Assembly (NCBI GenBank): GCA_030388725.1
Contig: CP128857.1
Coordinates: 310,001-374,000, forward strand
Source of the DNA: Prodigiosinella aquatilis
GTDB lineage: Bacteria; Pseudomonadota; Gammaproteobacteria; Enterobacterales; Enterobacteriaceae
DNA length: 64,000 nucleotides
Direction: 5' to 3'
Below the pieces are notes generated by a model. The model worked only from the letters and a program-made list of their open reading frames with translations. It was not told the origin of the DNA and did not search any database. The position numbers were made by a program, and so were the translations under genes. Of the stretch, positions 57,071-64,000 are shown one piece after another; the first letter of the stretch is position 1; every line of letters begins with the position of its first letter.

Positions 57071-57931
57071 TCAGGCGGTCTCCTCTACTAACAGACCAGC
57101 CTGGCTCATCTGCTGTTTTACCCAATCACGGGCCGCTTTTATCTCTTTGATGGGATCCGATGCTATTTCGCTCCACATTTCAATCAGGTAAGGGCCACAG
57201 TAACCGGATTCCCTTAGCGTTCTGAAGCAACGTTCGAAATCCACCACACCGCTACCGAATGGGACATTTTTAAATATGCCGGGACGGGTGTCTTTGACAT
57301 GTACCGCAACAATATGACCTTTACCCGCCTGCAACTCCATTTGCACATCGTTATCCCAGGCAGACAGATTGCCGATATCCGGATAGAGCTGAAACCACGG
57401 ATTATTCAGATAGTTGGCGTATCCCAAAGCCTTACTGATGGAGTTCATCAGCGGGTAGTCCATAATTTCCATGGCCAGAGTAACCTGAGCCCGGCTGGCC
57501 ATTCCTACCGCCTGTTGCAGTCCGTCGCGGAAACGTTCACGGGTGATGTTGTTGGCTTGATGGTAATACACATCATATCCTGCCAATTGAATGACGCGGA
57601 TACCCACATCCTGTGCAAGAGCAATAGCTTTGCTCATAATCTCCAGCCCATGATTGCGAGTAGCGTTATCTTCGGACCCCAAGGGAAAACGGCGGTGCGC
57701 GCTCAGGCACATGGATGGCACTCGTATACCAGTCGCTGCAATAGCGTTGACCAGTTGCAGGCGCTGCTCACGATTCCAGTCAAGTCGTGCCAATCGACTA
57801 TCACTTTCATCCACGGACATTTCAACAAAATCGAAGCCCAGTTCGCCGACCAACTGTAACCGGGCCAACCAGTCTTCACCGGGTGGCAATGCCTTTTCGT
57901 AGATTCCGAGCGGTACGGTTTTCGTGAGCAT
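57071..57931 (-). CDS. ulaE: L-xylulose-5-phosphate 3-epimerase UlaE
   Basis: Converts L-xylulose 5-phosphate to L-ribulose 5-phosphate in anaerobic L-ascorbate use. 286 residues from ATG 57931 (284 in E. coli); 35 further upstream codons are open but unrelated. TIM-barrel signatures of the family: GFDFVEMSVDESDSRLARLDW, RVPSMCLSAHRRFPLGS, IQLAGYDVYY and VPFGSGVVDF. Last gene of ulaABCDE here; ulaF does not follow it. Confidence 0.96.
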   Translation of the reverse strand: MLTKTVPLGIYEKALPPGEDWLARLQLVGELGFDFVEMSVDESDSRLARLDWNREQRLQLVNAIAATGIRVPSMCLSAHRRFPLGSEDNATRNHGLEIMSKAIALAQDVGIRVIQLAGYDVYYHQANNITRERFRDGLQQAVGMASRAQVTLAMEIMDYPLMNSISKALGYANYLNNPWFQLYPDIGNLSAWDNDVQMELQAGKGHIVAVHVKDTRPGIFKNVPFGSGVVDFERCFRTLRESGYCGPYLIEMWSEIASDPIKEIKAARDWVKQQMSQAGLLVEETA

Positions 57932-57941
57932 GGTTTTCCCC

Positions 57942-58595
57942 TTAACCCCAGAGCTGGGCAATACTGCGTTTGAATTCGCGCGCAGCCTGCACTGGATCGG
58001 CGGCATCGCGGATACTTCGTCCGGCAATAAATACATGAATCGGGATACCGCGGAATAATGGTAAGTCTGTCAGCGCCAGCCCACCGGTAACGGTCACTTT
58101 GAAGCCCATATCCGCCAGCCGCCGGATGGCTGTGATGTCGGTATCGCTCCAGGCGATACCCGCCGCTTGCGCGTCTCGGCTACGGTGATAAACCACTTGC
58201 TGGATACCGGCTGAACGCCAGGCTTGTGCCTGTTCCCAGGTCCAGAAACCTGTCAGTTCAATCTGTACATCCCCTTTGAACTCGCGGGCCACTTCCAGTG
58301 CGCCAGTTGCTGTATTGATGTCTGCACAGCAGATCACCGTGACCCAATCCGCATTGGCTTCAAAACACATCCGGGCGAGTATCTTTCCCGCATCGGCGAT
58401 TTTGGCGTCTGCCAGCACAATTTTGTGCGGGTAGAGTGCTTTTAGATCCCGTACGGCACGGACACCTTCGGCAACACACAGGATGGTGCCGACTTCGATA
58501 ATATCCACTTCTTCGGCAATCAGCCGGGTAGTCTGGTAAGCGTGAGCCAGCGTCTGGTTATCCAGCGCCACCTGTAACATCGGTAACTGAGACAT
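57942..58595 (-). CDS. ulaD: 3-keto-L-gulonate-6-phosphate decarboxylase UlaD
   Basis: Decarboxylates 3-keto-L-gulonate 6-phosphate to L-xylulose 5-phosphate. 217 residues from ATG 58595 (216 in E. coli). OMP-decarboxylase suprafamily barrel with the metal and catalytic segment VLADAKIADAG (DxK) near residue 60, and phosphate-binding VTGGLAL and FIAGRSIRDA. It lies 10 nt after ulaC. Confidence 0.96.
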   Translation of the reverse strand: MSQLPMLQVALDNQTLAHAYQTTRLIAEEVDIIEVGTILCVAEGVRAVRDLKALYPHKIVLADAKIADAGKILARMCFEANADWVTVICCADINTATGALEVAREFKGDVQIELTGFWTWEQAQAWRSAGIQQVVYHRSRDAQAAGIAWSDTDITAIRRLADMGFKVTVTGGLALTDLPLFRGIPIHVFIAGRSIRDAADPVQAAREFKRSIAQLWG

Positions 58596-58605
58596 GGTTC
58601 TATCC

Positions 58606-59076
58606 TTAACAGGTTGCCGCCGCAGCGGTTTGATCAATTAAATCCAGCACGTCCTGCTCGGTACGGCAGGCGCGCAGGCGGTCAAAATTAGCTTCATCTT
58701 CAAATAGATTGACGATTTGCATGATGCCCACTTCTTGATGGGTATTGGCATCAACCGCTGCCAGCGTAATCAGAATGTCGACCGGGTCATTGTCTTCATG
58801 ATTGAAAATTAGCGGTGTTTTCAGTGTTACCAGAGCAAAACCGGTTTTTTTTACTCCCTCTTCCGGGCGGCCATGCGGCATGGCCAGACCGGGAGCAATA
58901 ACGAAATAAGGGCCGAAACGCTTCACGCCGTCCAGAATGGCCTGGTAATAGCGCGGTTCTACCACATCGGCATCCACCAGCAGATCTACGCCGACCTTCA
59001 CGGCCTCCTGCCAGGTTGCCGCTTCTACTTGCAGACGTATTGAGCGGTTCTCAACCAGTGAGTCTCGTAATTTCAT
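58606..59076 (-). CDS. ulaC: ascorbate PTS EIIA component UlaC
   Basis: Cytoplasmic phosphocarrier of the ascorbate phosphotransferase system, taking phosphate from HPr. 156 residues (154 in E. coli), mannitol/fructose-type IIA fold. His68 in GLAMPHGRPEEG is the phosphorylated histidine. Lies 8 nt after ulaB. Confidence 0.95.
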   Translation of the reverse strand: MKLRDSLVENRSIRLQVEAATWQEAVKVGVDLLVDADVVEPRYYQAILDGVKRFGPYFVIAPGLAMPHGRPEEGVKKTGFALVTLKTPLIFNHEDNDPVDILITLAAVDANTHQEVGIMQIVNLFEDEANFDRLRACRTEQDVLDLIDQTAAAATC

Positions 59077-59084
59077 GGCGTCTC

Positions 59085-59393
59085 CTACTGTTTGAGATCG
59101 GCAGGGAAATGGGCGCTTATCACGTCCATCAGCTTGGGGCCAAATTCTGTAGCGGAAAGCATGTTGCGTACACCGACCACATATTTGTTCCCACTGACCG
59201 TAATTTCGTCCGCCATCTGTGTAGAGGCGATGATGATATCTGCGCCGCTGAGTTCAGCTTTGTATTCTCCCACTGCGCAACTGTTCATCGTGTGGTTGAC
59301 GCCTTGCTGGGTCAGAAACTGTCCGACTTTCATTTTCATAATCATGGAGCTGCCTTGACCACAGCCACATACCGCCAGAATTCGAACTGTCAT
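59085..59393 (-). CDS. ulaB: ascorbate PTS EIIB component UlaB
   Basis: Passes phosphate from UlaC to ascorbate during uptake by UlaA. 102 residues from ATG 59393; 22 further upstream codons belong to the ulaA end in another frame. Active-site loop VCGCGQGSSMIMK, with Cys9 the likely phosphocysteine. The gap to ulaA is 16 nt. Confidence 0.95.
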   Translation of the reverse strand: MTVRILAVCGCGQGSSMIMKMKVGQFLTQQGVNHTMNSCAVGEYKAELSGADIIIASTQMADEITVSGNKYVVGVRNMLSATEFGPKLMDVISAHFPADLKQ

Positions 59394-59409
59394 GATGATG
59401 TCTCCAGAA

Positions 59410-60807
59410 TTAGTTCGCTGTTGATTCAGCGAGTTTCTTTTCAGCATCTTCTTCAGCACGCAGTGAGCGGCTGGCGAAGAACATATAGATCAGTGCAATG
59501 ACAATCACGACGGACATAAACCATAGACCGAGTGTTAAGCCCTGCATAAGCGGTGGGGCCAGAATCGACCAGTCGGCCATACCCATCCAGGCACTGAGAG
59601 AAGTAAGTTTGACGGCCCAGACACAGCCGAAGATTTCAATCATTCCCATCACCAGGCAGATCTTCAGCGCAGCGCGCCAACCGCCAAAATGGTTGGCAAA
59701 TACACCGATGGTGGCATTGGAGAAGAACATGGGAATGAAGCCGGGGATGATCAGGATGGGAGAACCAATGCCAATCAGAGTGGCGACGGCAATTAACTGA
59801 CCGACGGTTCCCCACATAAAACCCCACACCACAGCGTTGGGGGCAAAGCTGTAGATGGCAGCGCAGTCAATGGCCAGCACCGCGCCTGGAATCAAGCGTT
59901 GGGAGATACCATTGAATGCTTCGGACAACTCGGCCACGAACATGCGTACACCCTGTACGATGATGAAAATCGCTACGGCAAACTGGAAGCCGGTTTGCAG
60001 GATATAGATGGTCCAGTGGGTTTTGCCTGCCATCTTTTGCAGAGTGTCTAAACCGAAAGAAAGTAGAATGGCGCCAAAAAATACCGTCATCACAAGCGCG
60101 GTCGAGACGATGTTATCGTGAAAAATATTCAGCCAACCTGGTAATTTCAGGTCTTCAACACTTTCTTCTTTGTTACCCAGGTAAGGGGCCAGTTTGTAAG
60201 CGAGCCAAGAAGCGAACTGCTGCTGGTGGCCGATGGAGAATCCACAGCCATCCGTCACTTCCTGCGTGGGTTTATACATCATGTTGGAGGTGATACCCCA
60301 ATAGAGCGACACCAGCACCGCAGTGCAGAGAATAGTGGTCCACATTGGGTAACCTAGAATATAGAAGAATACGGCCAGCAAGCCTGCTTGCTGGAACATG
60401 ATGTGCCCGGTCAACATGATGGTGCGAATTCCGGTCACCCGGCGCATCAAGACATAGAGAATATTCAGCGCCAGTGCCAGTAATACGGCATAACCGACCC
60501 AACTGTAGGCGTCCCCCATACGTTCAACCGTTGCCATCATGGCGGCGTATGTGTCTGAAATCGCACCATTGATACCAAAAACAGTCGACATTTTCGCGAC
60601 GACAGGTTTAAAGGTGCTGGTCAGAATGCCAGAACCTGCCTGTAGCAGCATAAAACCGATAATGGTTTTGATGGTGCCTTTAATGATAACCGTGGCGCTT
60701 TTGCGCAACAGCAGATAACCAATAAGTGTGACGATCCCCAACAGTAGCGGGGCATTGGTCATGACCTGATTAAAAAAAACAGTAAAGATATTGTAGAGGG
60801 TTTCCAT
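59410..60807 (-). CDS. ulaA: ascorbate PTS permease EIIC UlaA
   Basis: Inner-membrane channel subunit of the L-ascorbate PTS. 465 residues from ATG 60807 (GGAG five bases upstream; a GTG two codons earlier is the alternative), the E. coli length and highly similar. About eleven membrane helices; conserved DGCGFSIGHQQQFASW and PGAVLAIDCAAIYSFAPNAVVWGF. First gene of the ulaABCDE operon, divergent from ulaG. Confidence 0.97.
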   Translation of the reverse strand: METLYNIFTVFFNQVMTNAPLLLGIVTLIGYLLLRKSATVIIKGTIKTIIGFMLLQAGSGILTSTFKPVVAKMSTVFGINGAISDTYAAMMATVERMGDAYSWVGYAVLLALALNILYVLMRRVTGIRTIMLTGHIMFQQAGLLAVFFYILGYPMWTTILCTAVLVSLYWGITSNMMYKPTQEVTDGCGFSIGHQQQFASWLAYKLAPYLGNKEESVEDLKLPGWLNIFHDNIVSTALVMTVFFGAILLSFGLDTLQKMAGKTHWTIYILQTGFQFAVAIFIIVQGVRMFVAELSEAFNGISQRLIPGAVLAIDCAAIYSFAPNAVVWGFMWGTVGQLIAVATLIGIGSPILIIPGFIPMFFSNATIGVFANHFGGWRAALKICLVMGMIEIFGCVWAVKLTSLSAWMGMADWSILAPPLMQGLTLGLWFMSVVIVIALIYMFFASRSLRAEEDAEKKLAESTAN

Positions 60808-61259
60808 AAGCACTCCGTTCGGCTTTTGGTAATCCTGTTACGCGTCATATACCCGTCATCTTGAAATTTATTGGGCACACCTGCTTCACTCTGGCGCGGT
60901 CAGGCATTTTTTTGTTGGGACAGACGTACTGTAGCAATCACAAATAATCACAAAAAGGCTATTGGTGATTATTTGTGAGAAACATCGCAAATTATTATTC
61001 AAGATAAAATTGATTCTTATTTATTGCATTGCTTTATTTTTATTTTGATAAATATCATTTAGTTAAACTTTATTTGTTGCTTGGATCACAAATTTAAAGG
61101 AGCAGATATTGCATTTTTTGTGTGTAGTCTGTGAATTGTCAGCATGATTAAACAGTGATAGATTTTAATTATCCAATCATAAGTAATCTTTTAATGATTT
61201 ACTGTGATTTATAATCACTGTGCAAGCACATCAAGCCGAGTAACGATGAGGTTCAGACT
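60808..61259. promoter_or_regulatory. ulaA-ulaG divergent control region with UlaR/CRP-like sites
   Basis: 452 nt, strongly AT-rich. CACAAATAATCAC (60939-60951) and GTGATTATTTGTG (60965-60977) form a perfect 13-bp inverted repeat with a 13-nt spacer. A second palindrome GTGATT-TAT-AATCAC (61204-61218) lies 42 nt before ulaG. TTTGTGAGAAACATCGCAAAT (60972-60992) resembles a CRP site with one half weakened. In E. coli UlaR binds several sites here to repress both transcripts and CRP with IHF takes part; the assignments above are inferred from position. Confidence 0.65.
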
Positions 61260-62324
61260 ATGAGTAAGATCGAAAGCATCACCCGTGATTCATGGATTTT
61301 GAATACGTTTCCTGAATGGGGAACCTGGCTGAACGAGGAAATTGAACAGGAACAAGTTGCGCCAGGCACCTTTGCTATGTGGTGGCTGGGGTGTACCGGC
61401 ATCTGGCTTAAATCTGAAGGGGATACCCATATCTGTGTGGATTTATGGTGTGGTACCGGTAAGCAGAGTCACGGTAACCCATTGATGAAAAATGGCCATC
61501 AGATGCAGCGCATGGCAGGTGTGAAGAAGCTTCAGCCGAACTTGCGCACCACGCCTTTCGTGCTCGATCCCTTCGCTATCCGGCAGATTGATGCAGTGGT
61601 TTCTACCCATGATCACAATGACCATATTGATGTGAACGTAGCGGCAGCGGTGATGAAAAACTGTGACAGCAGCGTGCCGTTTATCGGGCCGGAAACCTGC
61701 GTCAATCTGTGGGTCGAATGGGGTGTTCCACGGGATCGCTGTATTGTGATGAAACCTTTGGACGTGATAAAAATCAAAGATATTGAAATACATGCGCTAG
61801 ATGCTTTCGACCGGACGGCACTGATCACGTTGCCCGCTGAGCAGAAAGCACAGGGTGTATTGCCGGATGGCATGAACAAGCGTGCCATCAACTACCTCTT
61901 CAAAACCCCCGGCGGAAATCTGTATCACAGCGGTGATTCACATTACTCCAACTACTACGCCAAACATGGTAATGAGTATCAGGTCGATGTTGCGCTGGGT
62001 TCCTATGGTGAAAACCCCCGTGGCATTACGGACAAGATGACTAGCGCCGATATTCTGCGGATGGCCGAAGCGTTACATACCCAAGTCGTGATACCGTTTC
62101 ACCATGATATCTGGTCGAATTTTCAGGCCGATCCACGGGAAATTCGCGTGCTGTGGGAGATGAAAAAAGATCGTCTGCAATACGGTTTTAAACCTTTCAT
62201 CTGGCAGGTTGGCGGTAAATTTACCTGGCCACTGGACAAGGACAAGCTGGAGTATCACTACCCACGAGGGTTTGATGATTGTTTTACTATAGAGCCGGAT
62301 CTTCCCTTCACGTCATTCCTGTAA
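61260..62324 (+). CDS. ulaG: L-ascorbate-6-phosphate lactonase UlaG
   Basis: Opens the lactone of L-ascorbate 6-phosphate, giving 3-keto-L-gulonate 6-phosphate for UlaD. 354 residues, the E. coli length. Metallo-beta-lactamase fold with STHDHNDHID near residue 116 as the metal site, YHSGDSHYSNYYAKHG as the second, and late VIPFHHDIW. Divergent from ulaABCDE and followed by ulaR on the same strand. Confidence 0.97.
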   Translation: MSKIESITRDSWILNTFPEWGTWLNEEIEQEQVAPGTFAMWWLGCTGIWLKSEGDTHICVDLWCGTGKQSHGNPLMKNGHQMQRMAGVKKLQPNLRTTPFVLDPFAIRQIDAVVSTHDHNDHIDVNVAAAVMKNCDSSVPFIGPETCVNLWVEWGVPRDRCIVMKPLDVIKIKDIEIHALDAFDRTALITLPAEQKAQGVLPDGMNKRAINYLFKTPGGNLYHSGDSHYSNYYAKHGNEYQVDVALGSYGENPRGITDKMTSADILRMAEALHTQVVIPFHHDIWSNFQADPREIRVLWEMKKDRLQYGFKPFIWQVGGKFTWPLDKDKLEYHYPRGFDDCFTIEPDLPFTSFL

Positions 62325-62577
62325 TGGGTGTAGCCATAAGGCTTGAGGCTGTCCACTTCGGCCTGTTTTAGGGGCATCATCACGTTGGGTTCCCGGCGGA
62401 AAAGCCGAACGTGGTGGTCGCCCCGGTATCCCGGTTTTTTAACGGGTGGGCATTAATCCATAAGATGGCTTTTTCATTTTACGACAACCCAATGCGTATG
62501 TTTTGACAAGTTATGATTCAAATTATCGCAAGTGCTCATTATAATTGGCAGATAAGCATAATTTGGGCGGAGCCAGC

Positions 62578-63333
62578 ATGACTGAATCACAGCGTCATAA
62601 TGCCATTATTGATTTTTTGCAGCGGCAAGGGCAGTTCACCGTTGCCGATATTATTGAACAGTTCGCTATTTCTCCGGCCACGGCGAGACGGGATATCAAC
62701 AAGCTCAACGAGTTAGGTAAATTGCGCAAGGTACGTAATGGTGCAGAAGCCGTAAGCCTGCCGCGCCCGACATGGACGCCACTGAATATTTATCAGGCGC
62801 AGAATGTAGATGAAAAAATGCGTATCGCCAGAGCGGCGGCCGAACTTTGCCGCCCAGGGCAAAGCGTGGTGATTAACTGTGGCTCCACCGCTTTTCTGCT
62901 GGGGCAGGAGATTTGTGGCAAGGATATTCAGGTCATCACGAATTATCTGCCCCTGGCAAATTACCTGATTGACCAGGAACACGACAGTGTGGTGATCATG
63001 GGCGGGCAGTATAATAAAAGTCAGTCCATCACCCTTGCCCCGCAGGACGGAGACGCCAGCCTTTATGCCGGACACTGGATGTTTACCAGTGGTAAAGGGC
63101 TGACGGCCGAAGGGTTGTATAAAACCGATATGCTGACGGCAATGGCTGAGCAAAAGATGTTGAATTTTGTCGGCAAACTGGTAGTGGTGGTGGACAGCAG
63201 CAAGGTCGGCGAACGAGCGGGTATGCTGTTCAGTCGTGCCGACCAGATTGACGTGGTTATCACGGGCAAACAGGCGAATCCGAACATCGTGCAGCAACTG
63301 CGTGACCAGAAAGTTGACGTCATTTTGGTATAA
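62578..63333 (+). CDS. ulaR: DeoR-family repressor UlaR
   Basis: Represses the ula genes unless ascorbate 6-phosphate is present. 251 residues from ATG 62578 (MTESQRHNAIIDFL), the E. coli length; the open frame begins 33 nt earlier. DeoR helix-turn-helix FAISPATARRDINKLNELGKLRKVRNGA at about 27-54, and a sugar-phosphate sensor domain (VINCGSTAFLLGQEICGK, FTSGKGLTAEGLYKTDMLTAMAEQKM). The 253 nt after ulaG contain a T run after small GC hairpins (about 62430-62441), a weak terminator candidate, so ulaR may have its own promoter. Confidence 0.96.
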   Translation: MTESQRHNAIIDFLQRQGQFTVADIIEQFAISPATARRDINKLNELGKLRKVRNGAEAVSLPRPTWTPLNIYQAQNVDEKMRIARAAAELCRPGQSVVINCGSTAFLLGQEICGKDIQVITNYLPLANYLIDQEHDSVVIMGGQYNKSQSITLAPQDGDASLYAGHWMFTSGKGLTAEGLYKTDMLTAMAEQKMLNFVGKLVVVVDSSKVGERAGMLFSRADQIDVVITGKQANPNIVQQLRDQKVDVILV

Positions 63334-63409
63334 CCTCGCATTCAACTGGGTTTCCTGCCACGGTAGGTGAGTTAGAATGGTCACAGTCTGGTAACAATGA
63401 GGTTGGGTG

Positions 63410-63730
63410 ATGGAACAATTTGAAGCGATCGATATAGAACGAGCCTATCAGCGTTGGCAGCAAGGGGACGTGTTGGTAGACATTCGTGATCCACAAAGTT
63501 TTGGTGCTGCCCATGTGCCTGGTGCAACTCACCTGACCAATGAAACGCTGGCCGATTTTGTTCGTCAGGCCGATATTGAGCAACCCGTCATGGTGATGTG
63601 CTATCACGGTATCAGCAGTCGTAACACCGCGCAGTATCTGCTGAGCCTGGGGTTTGAATCTGTGTATAGCATTGACGGTGGGTTTGATGCCTGGCAGCGC
63701 CGCTTCCCACAGGACGTGGTGGGAGCCTGA
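63410..63730 (+). CDS. glpE: thiosulfate sulfurtransferase GlpE
   Basis: Single-domain rhodanese moving sulfur from thiosulfate to cyanide or thioredoxin. 106 residues from ATG 63410 (a GTG one codon earlier is possible; 108 aa in E. coli). Active loop Cys64-YHGIS; E. coli has CYHGNS, so one loop residue differs. LVDIRDPQSF and SIDGGFDAWQRRFP are conserved. E. coli has glpG and glpR next; here the next gene is on the other strand. Confidence 0.92.
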   Translation: MEQFEAIDIERAYQRWQQGDVLVDIRDPQSFGAAHVPGATHLTNETLADFVRQADIEQPVMVMCYHGISSRNTAQYLLSLGFESVYSIDGGFDAWQRRFPQDVVGA

Positions 63731-63781
63731 TAATCACCTAGGTATGGCGTGTCAGCCACGCCATACCCGTCCGTCACGTAC

Positions 63782-64000
63782 TTATTCCTGAATCGGTTTT
63801 CTGACAAACAAACCGTAGCTTAATGCCCCCAGCATGAGTAGTCCCGCGCCGAGGAAAAAAACGTCGGTAAACATACCGGTGGTATCAAGAATGATACCGG
63901 TGATGATCGGCGCACTGGCAGCCCCCAGGAAACCACCAAAATTCTGAATCGCTCCTAACGATGCCACCTGGTCTTTGGGTGCGATATCGGTTGCCAGTGT
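63782..64000 (-). CDS. MFS transporter, anion:cation symporter type (partial, C-terminal end only)
   Basis: Last 72 residues of a membrane protein whose 5' part lies outside the window. TLATDIAPKDQVASLGAIQNFGGFLGAASAPIITG-type sequence, a final two membrane helices and the tail FVRKPIQE fit the ACS branch of the major facilitator superfamily (glucarate, galactarate and hexuronate porters). Substrate cannot be told. It converges on glpE with a 51-nt gap and no clear terminator. Confidence 0.8.
   Translation of the reverse strand, partial: TLATDIAPKDQVASLGAIQNFGGFLGAASAPIITGIILDTTGMFTDVFFLGAGLLMLGALSYGLFVRKPIQE

Noticed and set aside
62325..62577. GC hairpins with a T run between ulaG and ulaR as a firm terminator
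   Set aside because: The stem just before the T run (CCGG-TATC-CCGG, about 62423-62437) is only four base pairs; too weak to list as its own feature.

Overview
The window is chromosomal DNA of an enterobacterium (Gammaproteobacteria, Enterobacterales). Fis and HU-alpha look almost identical to the Escherichia coli proteins, and long blocks keep E. coli gene order. The accessory content (two polar amino-acid ABC systems, an ascorbate regulon placed beside glpD) and the 16S sequence suit the soft-rot Pectobacteriaceae (Dickeya/Pectobacterium and relatives). The genus is an inference, not a measurement.

Layout. 1-5.2 kb: thiamin operon thiCEFSGH on the minus strand (thiH cut by the window edge) behind a TPP riboswitch and a clear sigma-70 promoter. 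5.3-10.3 kb: rsd, nudC, hemE, nfi, yjaG, hupA and a DUF1481 gene, the E. coli order. 10.4-13.5 kb: purHD with a PurR operator. 13.6-19.2 kb: a complete rRNA operon (P1/P2 promoters, boxA, 16S, tRNA-Glu(UUC), 23S, 5S, tandem terminators). Its 23S gene carries an extra stem of about 100 nt in helix 25, typical of an RNase III-excised intervening sequence.

19.2-28.2 kb: a decapitated ROK-family gene directly after the rRNA terminators; an aapJQMP-type (yhdWXYZ) amino-acid transporter with a recognisable sigma-54 promoter and NtrC-like sites; an odd CTP-synthase-C-terminal-like protein; a second amino-acid permease and binding protein lacking an ATPase; and an endonuclease/exonuclease/phosphatase-family protein. 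28.2-50.7 kb: core block dusB-fis, prmA, panF, yhdT, aroQ-accB-accC, msrPQ, acuI, csrD, mreBCD, maf, rng, yhdP, tldD, covering protein synthesis, fatty-acid synthesis, periplasmic repair, cell shape and envelope lipid traffic.

50.7-55.2 kb: aaeR and the aaeXAB aromatic-acid efflux genes, with a short palindromic repeat element between them. 55.3-64 kb: glpD, a complete ascorbate uptake and early degradation cluster (ulaABCDE divergent from ulaG, plus ulaR) but no ulaF, then glpE and the end of an MFS transporter.

Comparative reading: the left flank of the rRNA operon matches the E. coli rrnE neighbourhood, the right flank the rrnD neighbourhood, so the operon sits at a hybrid junction of the kind made by recombination between rRNA operons. 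No CRISPR array, prophage, IS transposase or obvious new defence system was seen. The points worth following up are the 23S insertion, the hybrid rRNA junction with its broken neighbour, the amidotransferase-like protein with an altered catalytic histidine beside an ATPase-less transporter, and the inserted ula regulon.
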